Notes: generated by a model not told the origin, from the letters alone. Counted from the first letter of the stretch, positions 11,089-24,715 are shown. The stretch is 64,000 bases of DNA from Rotaria sordida (GCA_905250125.1 CAJNOL010000150.1:124001-188000), one strand, 5' to 3'. A program made the numbers and translations.

Positions 11089-12832
11089 TTAGTCTTCACG
11101 AATGTTTGGCGTTAAAACCATTCGTGCACGAAGACGATCAATATGTGAACGAATTTCTTTTAAGTCAGTTTGTAATGAATCTGTACGTCCTCTTGGTGAA
11201 TCCGAAGTTGTTAGTCGTAATTTACTCATTTCAAGCTTCATTGCTTGCATTTCATCAACTAACATTTTTAAATATTGTTTTGTTTCATCATCAGTATCAA
11301 CTATTCTATTATCATCTTTTAATGGAGAATATTTTGGACGTGATCGAGAAGTATGTCTTACATGACCAGATGTACCTAAATCAGGTTTTAATATTTGCTC
11401 TGTACTATCATTAGCATGATTTCGATGATGGCGACTATGATGACGATGATGTGTGGTTTGTATATAGGCAGGTGATGCTACAGTAGTTGCTGAACGGTTT
11501 TGTTGTTGTTGAAGATAAGAGTTTGAAGATAAAGGAGATGGTATATTTTGAGCAATATTGACAGGATTTTGTGGTTCAATATAAGCCATAGCTGCACCAT
11601 TCATCACTTCACCATTCGGACCTGATGATGGTAGAGTTGTCTTAAGCACTTCACCTGTTGGTAATGGAATAGTTTTTGGAACATAACTAAGAAAAAAAAA
11701 TAATTCAAATTGATATTGTTGTTTTTTATGAAAATATATTACATACCGATTATAAATACCAATCGGAACTGGTGGTGCTTGTTGAGCAGCTTGCCAATTT
11801 GTCGTTTGTTGTTGTTGTTGTAGAAACCATTGTTGTTGTTGTTGTTGCATAAGCCATTGTTGCTGTTGTTGTAGCGTTTCTGATGAAAGATCATGACTAC
11901 TATTACTAATAGGTAATCTTCGTCTAGCAGGTGTTCCAGGTGAACGTGATCTATGTTTCCTGTGTCGTCTCAGTGTACCCTCGTTTGAACGTTTAGATGG
12001 TGAATATGATTTTTGACTTCTTCTTGGACTTTTATGTTGTTGTTGCCAATCTTCTCGTCCACTATGAAAACTACTTCTCACTGGTGTAAAACTATGTTCA
12101 GGTATTGTTGGTGTTGCAGTTTGATTGATATTTATTTCATTTTCTCGAACATGTACAGTACGTCTTGGTGATGGTTGTCGAACAGTTACTGTATTTCGAT
12201 AGAAATCATTTAGCATTGGAGATTTACTTGGTGATGTAGGAGTATACATACGATTATTTCCTGATGGATACATATCAGCTGCTTGTGTAAAACGGCTTTC
12301 AAATGGACTTGAATATGGTGCTGCTGGCATTTGTTGACTATTACTTGCTTGTTTAACAATACGAAAATCGTCACGTAATAATTGTGCATCAGATGGATGA
12401 ACAACATACAATAAAACACCTTTCATACTTGTTTGAAGTTCATCATAAACAATACAAATAATATTATTTATATTTGGTAACATGAAAATATCATGTACAA
12501 GTCCAATTGGAATAAAGACTGGCACACGTGATCGAGCTACGCTAGGATCTTGTGCATTTACTTGAATACCAACTCGATTAATACGAATCCAAACGGCCGT
12601 TGCTATAATAAATAAATTCAATAAAATCAAAACTTAAACAAAAAAAAAAAAAGAAGACGAATTGCATACCATAAGGTTGACCAGCTGCAGCATGACTAAT
12701 AATACTCCGAATTGTATCTGGAGTATAAGAACTAACTAATGTTGAGTTAAGTGGATAACCTGAATAACGTCGTGATGCAGGACCATCATTCGTATTATTA
12801 TTATTATTATTATATGCCAGTAAGTTATTCAT
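11089..12832 (-). CDS. Poly-Q, low-complexity protein with possible PTB-like N-domain and C-terminal coiled coil
   Basis: Three exons on the minus strand: 12832-12670, 12602-11747, 11686-11089; 538 aa. I do not recognise the family. Residues of about 50-150 look like a small beta domain (WIRINRVGIQV, FIPIGLVHDIF, NIICIVYD, LLYVVHPSDAQLLRDDF) whose order suggests a PTB/PH-like fold; this is a guess. A long disordered stretch rich in SPxR/SPSK and RRHRKHRSRS follows, then glutamine runs at about 280-315 (CAA/CAG, read as TTG/CTG on the plus strand), a His-rich patch, and a C-terminal coiled coil (KMLVDEMQAMKLEMSKLR, then LKEIRSHIDRLRARM). The N-terminus has an Asn run. It might be a cytoskeletal or signalling adaptor. 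Confidence 0.75.
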
Positions 12833-13428
12833 AGTTTGTTTATATTCACAAGGAAATTATCCTTATTACTTTTATTATCTAAAATGAATACAAACGACGT
12901 TCTATATTACCAATAAAACTAAATAGGTAAATGATGACCGATATCTCCTTCATCGAAATGCTTTTTATACTAAAACAATCGTTGACTACTTCGTTAATGG
13001 GTGAACGTGCATGTTAGACACATATACATACATAAACATATATTATCTTTACACATCAATAGTCACGCTTCACTTGCTGATGTCTCCTTTTTTTTTCGTA
13101 TGCCTTTTAACAAGCACACACAAAAGAGTCATTAAATAGTACATACAACAAAAAAAAGTTTTGCAATCTGATTTGATCAAATGATTGATTTTCGCTTGCA
13201 TTGAATCTGTCGTCAATCCGTATCGTAGACTTGGGCTTCATATAAAATGTTCTTTTTGATCTATTATTATAAATAAATGTGAAACAAAAAAGAAAGAAAA
13301 AGACTCATAAAAAATGTTGTTTTTATGTTTATTATATACATATATATATATATATATATAATGTTACACATAATTTTTATATTGACAAATTTGGTAAATC
13401 ATTCAAATATTAAAAAAAAAATTACTAA
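12833..13428. other. Intergenic; AT microsatellite
   Basis: No coding exon is seen. An (AT)n run lies at about 13338-13362. It separates the poly-Q gene start (minus strand) from the Kv stop (also minus strand). Confidence 0.5.
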
Positions 13429-16400
13429 TTATGATGAAATAAGATAACGAATATTTCGATTTTGTTTCCATTTATTTTGTATTAATTTTGTATATTTAAT
13501 AAAAATAATTGTTGTGGGCATACTAAGAAAACCAAAAACCACATATGACGATGAAATATTTGTTTTTTGTTTGTCTATTTTATACCTAAATATAATGATT
13601 CCTATTAAAGCACATAGACCAGCGGCAATTCGAGCTTCGAACTAATAGAAGAAAAAAGAACCATGAAAGGTGTACGTCTTTTGTTTTGTTTTTTTAAATT
13701 TCCCTTTTACTTACAGAACGAGGATATATATCACCATAGCCTAGCGTAGTTAATGTAATAAAAGCAAGCCAAAATCCATCTAAAATATCAAAAAAAAAAT
13801 TTTTTTTTTCTATATCAATCTATTTTTCTAGACAGAAAAAGACCTTTCTAGACAGAAAAAAGACCTTTCTTTTAATAATAATTCAAGGCTAACAATTTGT
13901 ATTTTTGTGCATATAATAAATAGTGCTAGCGAAGGTCTTGTAAATATACAAACACTCTTTCACATTACTCTTGCGAGTGTCTCTAGTTGAATTCAGCATA
14001 TTAATAGTCAGATATATGTTGAATACTGCGTACTATTCAAACCAATGACCAGATTTGATTCAATATAAGTCTAAAATTAAGTATTTTTTTTTGTCAGTGA
14101 TATTGTCAGACTATATAATGTTATCATTGTAATCAAATATTACCGAGAATATTTCTTGTATTTGATTCTGGTTCTGAATTATCGATGATATAAATCAATG
14201 TACCAAATAATAACATACAGAATATTACTAAAACAAAAAATCTTCATCTTTCTTTCTTTCTTTAATAAATTTTTACCTGAAATAATCAATGCACAAATTT
14301 CATTTAAACAAATAGCTATTGTCTTATATAATAATCTTAAACGTAACATATATCGTGCTAAACGATAAATACGAAATGATTTTAAAATAAGTAACCAATA
14401 ATAAAATGAAAGAAAATTATTTATATAACGAATATTATGTAAATGATAACTAATTAAACAAATTGAACTTGATAAAATAATTATCTAAAAAAAAAAAAAT
14501 TTTTTTTGTCTTATTCAAATAAATTTATACTTTTTACCAAATCGAGAAAATTAATTATATCATAAATAATAAGTGAAAAATTTGGTGCTGATATTATTCG
14601 TAAATTTAATTCAATAGAAAATATTGTTATAGAAAGAATTTCAATTATATAAAATGAACGTATATATAATGGAAAAAATATTTGTTCAACATTAAGTATA
14701 TTTTGAAGTTTATTTAATTCAGTTACTGTCGGTATAATTCTAGAGAAAAAAAATTTTTTTTTTTTGTAAATTTAAAAAACAAAAACAAGAACTTACTCTC
14801 CTATAAATGGTATAGATGATAATAATGTTGTTAATATGCATATTCCTATTACTAATTCACTATATGGAAAATGAATACTTTCTGGATACATAAGAGTTTT
14901 CCAGATAATACGACGCCATTTTTGTACTGGTAAAAAACGAATATTATCTAATGGTATCTAATATTTTGTTTATGTTTTTTTTTGAAAAGCAAAAATTATA
15001 ATGAAATATTGATGATAAATAAAAAAAAAAGATTTACCATGTCTTCTTCAATAAATGTTTCAATTAGACTTTCATCTATATTCCAAAAACGAAGTTCATC
15101 ATAAAAAATTTCAGGTTCAATATGAGGTGGTCTATTTTTAAAAAAAACCAGACAATCAAGAAATAAATGAAATTTTATCTACCGAATAAGAATTCCAGGA
15201 TTTAAATAATAATAAAGTATAGATTCAAATATAGATGGATGTCGATTAAATCTATATACATGTAATTTATTATCGTAGAATATACGTCGTTTATCTTCAT
15301 TACCCAATAATGTTTCAGGAAAAACTTTTAACTGAATAAAGAAATAATTTATAATTTTATTTCAATTCTTAAAAACATAAATAATTTTTGAACTTTAAAT
15401 TATTGAGCTTTCTGACTATCAAATAGTTTGATGAATAGACTTTATCTCGAAAACTAACAATTAACAGAACTCATTAAGGATGTTGCTCTCTTTTTGGCCA
15501 TTTCTGGTTCTCGAAAAGAGTATCACAGATCGAGCGCATAAAATAAGGAGACTTCATAGGACTCGCTTATACAGTTCGACGGTTTCAAAAAATTGAAACC
15601 CTTAGATCATCAGATAGATACAAAAAATCTTAAATCTATGTTGAGCGACTTTTATTTTTTCATTCTTGAAATTAAAGGTTTCAGTATATATGTATAATAT
15701 TGTTTTGTTTAAGTACTGAAATATATGATGCCTTTAGTCTTAACAATTCAATAGCGAACATATATATCAAAATAGATTTAAAATTTCTGTATCTATCTGA
15801 AGATTTAACGATTCCGAGTAATTTTTGAAACTGCCGAGCGTTAGCTGCTTACCGCTCTTGTCTGAATTTCTCTGATCGGACTGAAATTTTTTTTTAGAGA
15901 TACCGCAGATTATGTCTTAGGGGTGATTTTATGCTTTTTCAAAAATCTGGCTTTTGTTTTTATGAGAGAAATAAGCAAAGGTTCGCATCCAAAACCAGGG
16001 TACTAGCGTTCTATAAATCTGGATGAGAACGTTAAAAATGGCTCATTTCATCTTTGAAGAATATTTCCAAATATCTGCAGTTAAAATTTCAGCCCGATCG
16101 GACACAGTTAGATAAGGATTGTAAGCAAATTCGATCTGGTCCAATGGAAAACTAAGGTTTTCGAGAAAAAAAAATTACGAAAATCCTATTTAAAATTCTT
16201 TTCGTCGAACACGTGTTTCTTTATTTTAGGTACTGTATCTGTCATAAAAATTTCATGTAGATTTATTGTATTCTCTTTGAGGATCAGAAATGACCAAAAA
16301 AGAGAAGGATACCCTTAAAAACATCTCCAACAAAGGGGGAATTGTACTGTTGAGACTTCCGATTAGTGAATCTACTGTTTTCCATACTGCACGTTTATTC

Positions 16401-17865
16401 ACACTGCCGTCGATATTGTGGCAGTAGATTGCTGATCATAGAACAACTATTGGCATACCACGATAGAATGACAGTTAGAGAATAATCGACTGTTTAAGTA
16501 TCAAGGTGCCGGCGATTTTTTTGTCCGATTTGAATCATATGGATTCTTTTTGCCTAAACCTAAGAATGCATACGTTTGACAAGTGTTCTATGTGGATAGA
16601 GATAAACAATAATAATTCTGTAAACTAGATAAATCGCGAAAACTTAAGAGGTAAAATACAAGGAGAAAGTTATTATATCTTTCTTTCTTCGAAAAAATGA
16701 AAGATTCACAGTAACAGCGTAGACACTTGCCGAATATGTCCCTATTAAATGGTTCTGATTTCTTACGAGAGACGCTTTCCAGCTGATTAATCTCTTTTGA
16801 GTCAAGATCACGTGCATTTTTTAGAACCAAATGAACTATAAATACTTAGTTTAGACTCGTAGCTTATTGGTACCAAGATACTACATTTTTAGAGTAGTTT
16901 TTAAATGACTATTGTGGTCCTCCTCAGAAACATCAAGAAAACTAATTTTTGAGTTTCGACTTGAAACTTCGCATACAGACAGGCCTTAACGAGAATAGTT
17001 TCTTGTCGCTATTTCTATCTGAAGACACAGCTATGGTGAAAGCGTGCCGTTTACATGGCTCATATAAGCCAGCAGATTCGATTTTCTTATTTCAGGATAG
17101 AAGCAAATCGAAAAATCAGAAACTTTTACAAAAAGCCTACTCTAATTAGACCTATGTTTGTATAAAGTCTCAAGCCGAATTTTGAAAATCAGCTTTCCTA
17201 ATGTTCCCAGGGGAAGTTACGGCATTCATTTAAAAGCTACCATTAATTTGCAGTATGTCCACAGCAATAACCCAAGGATCCAATCTCTTTTCAGGTTATT
17301 CAAAAGCAATTTATCAATTAGGAGACTTCTCTTGTCAATTAGTTAACATATTAAAGACATCAAGTGCAAGCACTTATATATGGATACACTGGATAAAACA
17401 CTAATATCAGTACTATTATGATCGATATTTGCAGCTCTTTTATATCCGATTATTTCATAATCAATAGTGATGGAGACGCTAGTAGAAAAAAGTTTAGACT
17501 GAGTGTTAGTCAAGAATTGTATGTCGTTTAAAAGCATTTGACAGAGTAAGAATAATAAAATGTTCCATCTTAAAAAAAACTTGATGATGTAACTTACTCG
17601 TCTTTTTTATTCGATAAGAATAATTGTATTTAGTAGTTAAATCAATCGGAAAAAAAAACAAATAAAATCTTACTTGACGATTTTGTACAATAAATTTTTT
17701 TCCTGAAATCATAATTGTAATACGATCTCGTTGTTCATCTTTAAGTAATGGATGAAGTTTTATTAATTGTTGAAAATTTGATATTTCTCGTGAATTCATT
17801 TTGTTTTTTTTTTTGTTATTTAGAATCAATATTTTAGTTGCTAAGCTATTTTTTTTTAAATTCAT
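13429..17865 (-). CDS. Shaker-superfamily voltage-gated potassium channel subunit (Kv)
   Basis: Ten exons on the minus strand: 17865-17674, 15331-15183, 15131-15038, 14957-14797, 14739-14538, 14484-14277, 14227-14144, 13779-13715, 13641-13586, 13522-13429; 434 aa. The T1 tetramerisation domain (about 48-145) shows FPETLLG, FYDNKLHVYRFNRHP and FESILYYY. S1 is at about 178-197, S2 at about 225-247, S3 at about 257-275. S4 (about 294-320) has K301, R304, R307 and R310 every third residue, then R314 and R316. The filter is TLGYGD (375-380) followed by IYPRS, Kv2-like. S6 has MPTT where Kv channels have PVP. The C-terminal tail is short. A GTATAA-TTAG intron inside S6 is inferred from alignment. 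A second Met at residue 23 is an alternative start. Intron 1 (2.3 kb) carries nested inverted repeats. A TTCTTTCAG acceptor lies 2 nt before the ATG. Confidence 0.88.
15478..16330. repeat. Nested inverted repeats in Kv intron 1
   Basis: Outer arms at about 15478-15535 and 16255-16330 share TTTTTGGCCATTTCTGGTTCTC-type sequence in inverted orientation. An inner foldback has arms at about 15575-15690 and 15730-15845 (CAGATAGATACA and its complement are the clearest blocks). It appears to be one composite repetitive insertion or a decayed element. Confidence 0.6.
17109..17300 (+). repeat. Dispersed repeat copy 2 (Kv intron 1)
   Basis: Similar to 6373-6540; shares GAAACTTTTACAA, ATTTTGAAAATCA, TTCCCAGGGGAAG and CCACAGCAATAA. 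Reading frames across it have no motif and are taken as chance. Confidence 0.55.
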
Positions 17866-17958
17866 CACTGAAAGAATGAGAACTATTGTTTATTTGTCAT
17901 GAAGAAATATAAATAAAAAAAAAATGAAAACAAATTACAAAAATAGAATTTGAAAATG
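17866..17958 (-). promoter_or_regulatory. Short intercistronic spacer with acceptor-like site before the Kv ATG
   Basis: On the minus strand, 93 nt separate the RING ligase stop (17959-17961) from the Kv ATG (17865-17863). The spacer contains an AAATAAAC poly(A)-signal-like word, then TTCTCATTCTTTCAG, and the ATG 2 nt later. This arrangement fits polyadenylation of the upstream cistron coupled to trans-splicing of the downstream one, or alternatively a 5'UTR intron acceptor. Confidence 0.45.
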
Positions 17959-20900
17959 TTATTGTTGATCATCTGATCGAAATGATGGATTTTCTTCACC
18001 ATGTATATTATTTATTATTGAACCTGATATAGTTGAAATAGGTTGAGATCCTATGTGATTAATAATTTGTTGTTCTTCTTGTTCATCCTCATCATGATTA
18101 TTTTGTTCAACAATTGGCATTGGAGATGTTGTAGCAAGTGAAGTATAATTAGTTGGCATTAGATTTTCTGATACAATTGAACTACGATCATTACTTGATC
18201 CTGCTATTGATATACGATATGCAGTAAGTATATCAAGATTACATAATGGACAATGACGATGATTAATTAACCATGGATCAATACATTGTTGATGAAATCT
18301 ATGCTGGCAAGCTAAAAAAAAAAGAATTTTTTTTTTTTTGTTTTTTTTTTGTTTTTCTTCTTACTTAATTCTCGTACAGTATCACCTTCTTTGATTGTAT
18401 CTAAGCATACAACACATGATTCTTCTGTTTGAAGATCTTCATTTATAGTTACTAATGGTATTCTTGTTAAAGCTTTTTTAGCTGCATTTATTAAACGATT
18501 TTCTAAACGATCTTTCGTTGTACGTGAACGATTTTGTTGAATACAATAAAAAATACACCATGAAGAACATACACATATAAGTATAGATGTTGATATAACT
18601 ATAAATATAATAGCTGCTCGAGAACCATACCATAAATTACCTTGATTTAAATCATCATAATTTCCATTTATTGGTTCTAATGTTATATTTAAATGTGTTC
18701 GATTATCATTAGCTAACTGGAATAATAAAGAACCAACTGATTGTTGAACATACAAAGATAATATATCTGAATCATTTTGTATAATAGCTAATGTATCTTG
18801 AGTAGTAGCTTGAGGATCATAGATGATAACAGCTACAATAAAAAACAGCAGATATTATGTTCTTTATTACAGAATTGAATCAAAAGATAGGAAACTTTTA
18901 CACAACGCCATTCATTTAAAAACTACCATAAATTTCCAGGATCGATGAAACAATAAGCTAAAGATCTGAACTCTTTTCATGATATCCGAAACTCATAGTC
19001 CCGATTCAAAAGTGATTAATCAGTTAGCGAATTTTCCTCGTAAGATTAGTACCATTGAATATGGATGGTCAATGAATTTGATCGTCATATTTGATAACAT
19101 ATCACATTTCTATTAAACATAAAATTCGATAAATTGAAAATTTAATTTCTTCTGAAAAATCTATCATAAAACTATAAAACCTTATCATAAAATAACTAAA
19201 AAAAAAAAGGTTAGTTTGTTATTGAATATCACTTAAATGAAGAAGTCATATTAACACTACATTAACAATATATCAATAGCTTTTTATTATATATGTGCAA
19301 GATAGAACTCCTTTTAAATTCGACACAAAACAACAACAAAATATTGAATAATAAATTCTAATATTCATTTTATTACTAAAAGTATAGCACATACTTGTTT
19401 TTTTCTATGAAGTAAATAGTACATTTATTTATATTTAAAAATGATGTCTTCTATATCTGCACGAGGACATAATGTTCTGAAGTATTTTTATGAACAAGGA
19501 AATAAACATAGTAAATTTTAGGAAAGAAAATAATTATTCTATGACATGCAATACATGGCCTTAAAAATCCTTCCTTGTTTGGTCAAAGAATATACTGAAA
19601 AAAACTCTACAATTTTGTATATACAAACGAAATTTCATACAATCATATCCTACAAATGTATATCTATTTATTGGCAATTTATAATCTTTTCAACGGGAAG
19701 GTGGTCACCTCCCGTCCTTTGAAATTTATGTATGCCATATCCTAATTTCTATGAGATTTACAGAGACCAGAAGTATGCATTTCTCACAATTTTTAAGTTT
19801 AAAGTATTCGCATTCTGAAATGAACGATTCCATAGAAGAACAACAACTTCTCTATGCTCTACATAAAAAATAGCCAACGATCATGTCAACGGTTCATTTG
19901 TGTCCATTTGATCCATGATTAATAAGTATGCAATACAGTAAAAATTCATGTTCTAAATCATATTCGAAGCAACGGTACCTTCTTCCCGAATATCAAAGTC
20001 TCTTTTCAAATTTATGCAACATCATCGATGACAACAGTCACAAGCGAGCGAAGTTTTTTTTCGATATTAAAGCTGATAGAATCATATTTCCAAAGTTCCA
20101 TGAATAAAAATCGTCTAAATGAATTAACTATAATGTATGTATATTTAATGATTCATTTATCAAAAACGAAAAAACATAGAAAACTAGAATTTCTAATATA
20201 ATTTATTTTTATTCTCATACGTCATAGTATAAATTTCAACAGTTGTTAATAGAAAAATTATCATGAAAATTGTCCATAACTTATTTTCCTCTGACATGCT
20301 TATTAACATTACCTAGATTCGCCCGTGTATTTTTTCTAGATATTAATTAAACAACTTTTTCTTTGCTTCATTATATATTCTTATTAATTACAAATTATAA
20401 GTTAAAGAATAATTTTCACCACATGACATATATTTAAGAAATACTTCTCTGCTTTCATGTTTTATGAAATACGATCCGAAAGCAGTATTGAAATAATTAA
20501 AGATCCAATGTATGAATTATTTCTTTATTGTGTTAATGAAGAAATATGCCTCAAAATAGATTGAATAAAATAATCTTTCTGTGATTAGCAAGTACAACTA
20601 CATCATGTTTCACATTTTAATCCCACAGGAATTACGCTAACAGTTATTTTTAAATTATAAATAATTTTATCTGATCTATATATCAATATCATATAATCTG
20701 AAATAGCTTCTCTTATATGATGTTTCTTTTTAGAATAAAAGCAGCTAATAATATCAGACAGGTAAAAGTGTTCTGAGCAAATAACTCCCTTGTTTTATTT
20801 GCTTACCGATTCACAAAAAACCACGCAACTCCTTTCTCCAAATCCGGTCTATTTAAGCTAAAATTTCCTGTTAACTTTCTAAACCATCACACCCCTTCCC

Positions 20901-21419
20901 TCCCCCCAATACTAGCGGTCCTAGGTCATCCCTATAGAGAAGCCACAAGTTCATCGGATGATTTACAATCTTATGAATTGAAAATAGGAGATTGTTTTTC
21001 ACATACTATGTTACATTATATCTATTACAACAATCTATACATAAATTACCTGCAGCACCATATTGTTTTGCACGTGTAATTTTAACACTAAATGTACAAT
21101 TTCCACCACGTTGTATAATAGCAATACCGTTAGAATAATTCAATGTATTATTTGCTTGATGACAACCATCATATTTTCCATTTGAATCTACTAATGTAAA
21201 TGCTGGTCCTTTTAGAACATGCATTCGACTACCATTTATTGAAACAACACCATTTGTTTGATTTTCGTATGTTATATTTGAATAATTTGATGATAAAGAA
21301 TAATATTCATATGTAATTATAGCAGTCATTTCACTATGAATTAATTTTGGATAAAATATAATATATAATAATAATGTATTTATGAAATTTGATAAGAATG
21401 AATGTTGATAATTTATCAT
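17959..21419 (-). CDS. PA-TM-RING E3 ubiquitin ligase (Goliath / RNF13 / GRAIL type)
   Basis: Three exons on the minus strand: 21419-21050, 18832-18365, 18311-17959; 396 aa. A signal peptide is likely at residues 1-28. A protease-associated (PA) domain follows; its core GIAIIQRGGNCTFSVKI then AKQYGAAG is followed by AVIIYDP across the 2.2-kb intron. One membrane helix lies at about 196-222. The RING-H2 at about 263-305 has CVVC, then CQHRFHQQC and CPLC in the order expected. The cytosolic tail is acidic/Gln-rich. Such ligases sit in endosomal or secretory membranes with the RING in the cytosol. The position before the first Cys of CQH is Thr rather than the usual Pro. Several Asn-X-Ser/Thr sites occur in the lumenal part. 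The start is the first ATG; an upstream exon cannot be excluded. Confidence 0.88.
18886..18985 (+). repeat. Dispersed repeat copy 3 (RING ligase intron)
   Basis: About 100 bp similar to 17109-17300: GGAAACTTTTACA, then CGCCATTCATTTAAAA-CTACCAT, and AACTCTTTTC. It is a shorter or deleted member of the same family. Confidence 0.5.
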
Positions 21420-22955
21420 ATTTTTACCGGGACGACGATACAATTCTTTATTTTTCTAGAATAAAAGCGAAAACGTATAAAACACTTCCTTTTTATTTTT
21501 GTCTACTTTTTAACCTTGACCGATTTTTAAAAAATTATTGACATATGAAAGCCGGTCATTTATGTAAAAGAAATAATAATAACAGATGGATATTAACGAA
21601 ACAAAAAGAAAGAAAGAAAGGGAAAAGAATAATTTGATAATCTTTTGACCCTTTCGTCTTTTGTTTTCTTTTATCAACTATAAAAAAATGTTATAGAAAA
21701 TCATAAAGATTAGTATAAAATCTTTTAAAAACTAATTTTAATTAGCAAAATATATATGTTCATTCGTTTTTGTTTTTTAAACAAAATCATAAATTATTAT
21801 GTAACTAAATGATTATCTTTTGACATAATAAAAATATGACAAAAGGAAACGTCTTGTGATTACAATCACCTCATGACTTTTACTAAATGGTATTATTATA
21901 ATAAAGACAAGAGAAAAAGAGAAATATACGCATAATATCAAGGTTGTCTGGCGTTTATCCGTCAATAAATGTAATACGACACTTGCTGTAACTAAAGTAT
22001 GAAGAGTAAAGGCCACTAAGCCTTTTAAAATGTTGCGGAGGTTGGTAATTATTCAGAGATACAATACGTATATAAAAACATCAAATTGTATAAAATGTTT
22101 TGATATAAAAAAAAAAGTACAATCAACACGTATTTGTTTAGGTCCTTATTGTTTTCTTTTGTCTACATTAGTAAAAAATACACTTCTCTATAGATTTTGG
22201 TTTTTCTCCGTTTAATACGTAAAAAAAAGAAATGTGTACGAACAAGAAAAATAAAGAACAAAAAAGAGAAATAGACATAGAAAAGGAGAGCACAAGTGTT
22301 TGCGAACGCATATACATAAACAACTTTTGTTTTCTTTATAATATTTATAGGTATTATTTGCAATGTGTTCTTTCACATTTACTTACCATGATTTTAATAT
22401 AAACATCCAACAAAATATATTCTCTTATTTATTTTTATTTTGAGTTAACAAGTTATCATAGAAAATAAACTATTTAATAGAATAGAAAATACCGCTTGAA
22501 AAGCGATTAGCTAACCTTATATTCATTGCATGTCTGTATTTGTTACTATCACTAAAAAAAATGAATGTCAGTCACGCGCATCTAATGATAGATAATTATC
22601 TTCATTTGACGGTGCATATTTTTGTTTTTTTTTCTTCTACAACCTGTATAAAAAATAATAAACTTTGCCTGTAAAGTCATCCTTAGCCAAAAAAATAAAA
22701 ATAAAAAGCCAAGGCGAGGACACGTTCTTTTATCTGATGAGTCATAAACATATTTTTACAATCAAAAAGATTTTAGTTCATACTTGAACAATCTATTTTC
22801 GATGTTTACTTTTTCAAAAAAAATAAAATAAAATAAATTACGAATAATAATTACTTTATTTTGGCATTATTGAATGATCAAATTTAACAAAATAATATCA
22901 CAATTTAATATACAAACTATTGTTACTATTTAAAGCTTTTCAATGACCTTTTGCT

Positions 22956-22976
22956 ATGTGTGTGTGTGTGTGTGTT
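22956..22976. repeat. (TG)n microsatellite
   Basis: Uninterrupted TG dinucleotides of roughly 20 bp in non-coding DNA. Confidence 0.8.
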
Positions 22977-24715
22977 TGTAAGATCAAGTTCTTATTGTGT
23001 AGACAACACATCGTTTGTCTAGATGATAGATGTTATTGAAAAAAAAGAATCGGATCATTTACCAAATACTATTGTTTGAACTGGTAATAAATGATTGAAC
23101 ATCACGTTTCGTAAAAGAATAGAATGGTACAATAAACATATTAATATTATTCATAGAGATGATAATACTTTTAATTAAGCCATCGTGTCATCTAGACAAA
23201 AGATAAAAAGCGGCTAGTTCTTTTTTTTTTCTTCAATCAAATACACCTATAATCATCATCATCATCATCAACAATTCAATTCGTGCTGATACGAATTATT
23301 TATTCAATGTCTATATGACGCGACAACGACATCAGTTAAAACAAAAAATTGTACGTGTTATATTGATGATGAACAAAAGAATTGTTGATTTCCTTTTTTT
23401 TCTTCCTACACCACTAAGCCTATAGACAAATATATTTGACAATGAAAAAAAAACGAGAAGAATCAATATAAAACCTGCGTTGTTATATGCATTTATTTAA
23501 CTCATATGCTAATAGTACTTGTTAAAATTCAAGATATGCAAAACGAATATATGTTCAAATTCAATGTTTAACAAAAATCATCGAACCATATTTAATAAAT
23601 GAATAAATTTGTGCAAGAAAAAAAAAGCAAAATTACCCCTCCCCCCCTATAATATAAGACCCCCATCCTCCTTTGATAAATGAAGCAAAAGACATATTAG
23701 AAGATTCCTCTCACAAAATCGATTTTTTTAAAATAATCTCTGAAACCGAGTGGCATTCTTTAGACTTTAAGTCCATAATGATGTCTAAGTTCAGTATGAA
23801 CAATATTTTACTTTCCTCGTGATAACAATCTGTCTGTTCCAAGTTAGAAAAATCTTGAGAAACAGCTAATAGGAAACAACTATTTATAAAGTAGTATGTT
23901 TTTTTTTTTGAAAGCATATCGTGAAGTCATTTCAATTCTTCTTTGCAGCTTACTCTATGAAAATTCATTAGTTTCTATATGCAGAAAAACCTTTCTATGA
24001 CCGTACGATCTAGTGAGCCAAGTCCACATTCGCGGGTGTAGCACATGAAGGGTTCTTTGTAAAATAGTAACATATTTGATAAAATTTCATTTTGTATTAA
24101 TTATAAAGTTTGTTCGTCTATAAATTTCTTTTAGAGGTTCAGAAACGTCTTTATTCCAAAGCAAATTTTTATAGTTGAAGAAAACCTAACTTCATGTATA
24201 TACTTCGAAGTTTGTTTGGTGAGTACTTATGAGTCTGAGAACGAATTTATTTTTTCAATACGACCCGGGACATAAAAGAAAACACAGAATGTGTATTCAA
24301 CTGGTTTTTTTTTCTACAAATTGTTTCTTCAGAAGACAATCATATTGATCGAAGTTAACTTGTGGCCAATAATCATATTAGTGGTAGATTTCATCGGAGT
24401 TAATTCCATCTGTACTAATCAAACCTCAACATAAACAGTTGCCTTAAGTAAATTCGACATAAAGAAGATCATTCTCTTTTTTCATTTTAGTTATTTAGAA
24501 GATAAAATGTTCCCAGTGACAATAGAATTCTTGAGAAAAAAAGAATTCTATTGAATATGGTACCAAGATATTAGGGAGTATTGCCTGTACTGTTCTTAGA
24601 ACACTTCTTACTAACGATGACCTTCTTCCTTATCACAGGATAATATATGATTCTTTCTCATTCTGCGCACGAGGTATAAATAAAATAAACTCGTTTTACT
24701 AATAGTATATTGGAC

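Noticed and set aside
11102..11414. Plus-strand frames over the poly-Q gene
   Set aside because: Complement shadows of the minus-strand coding exon.
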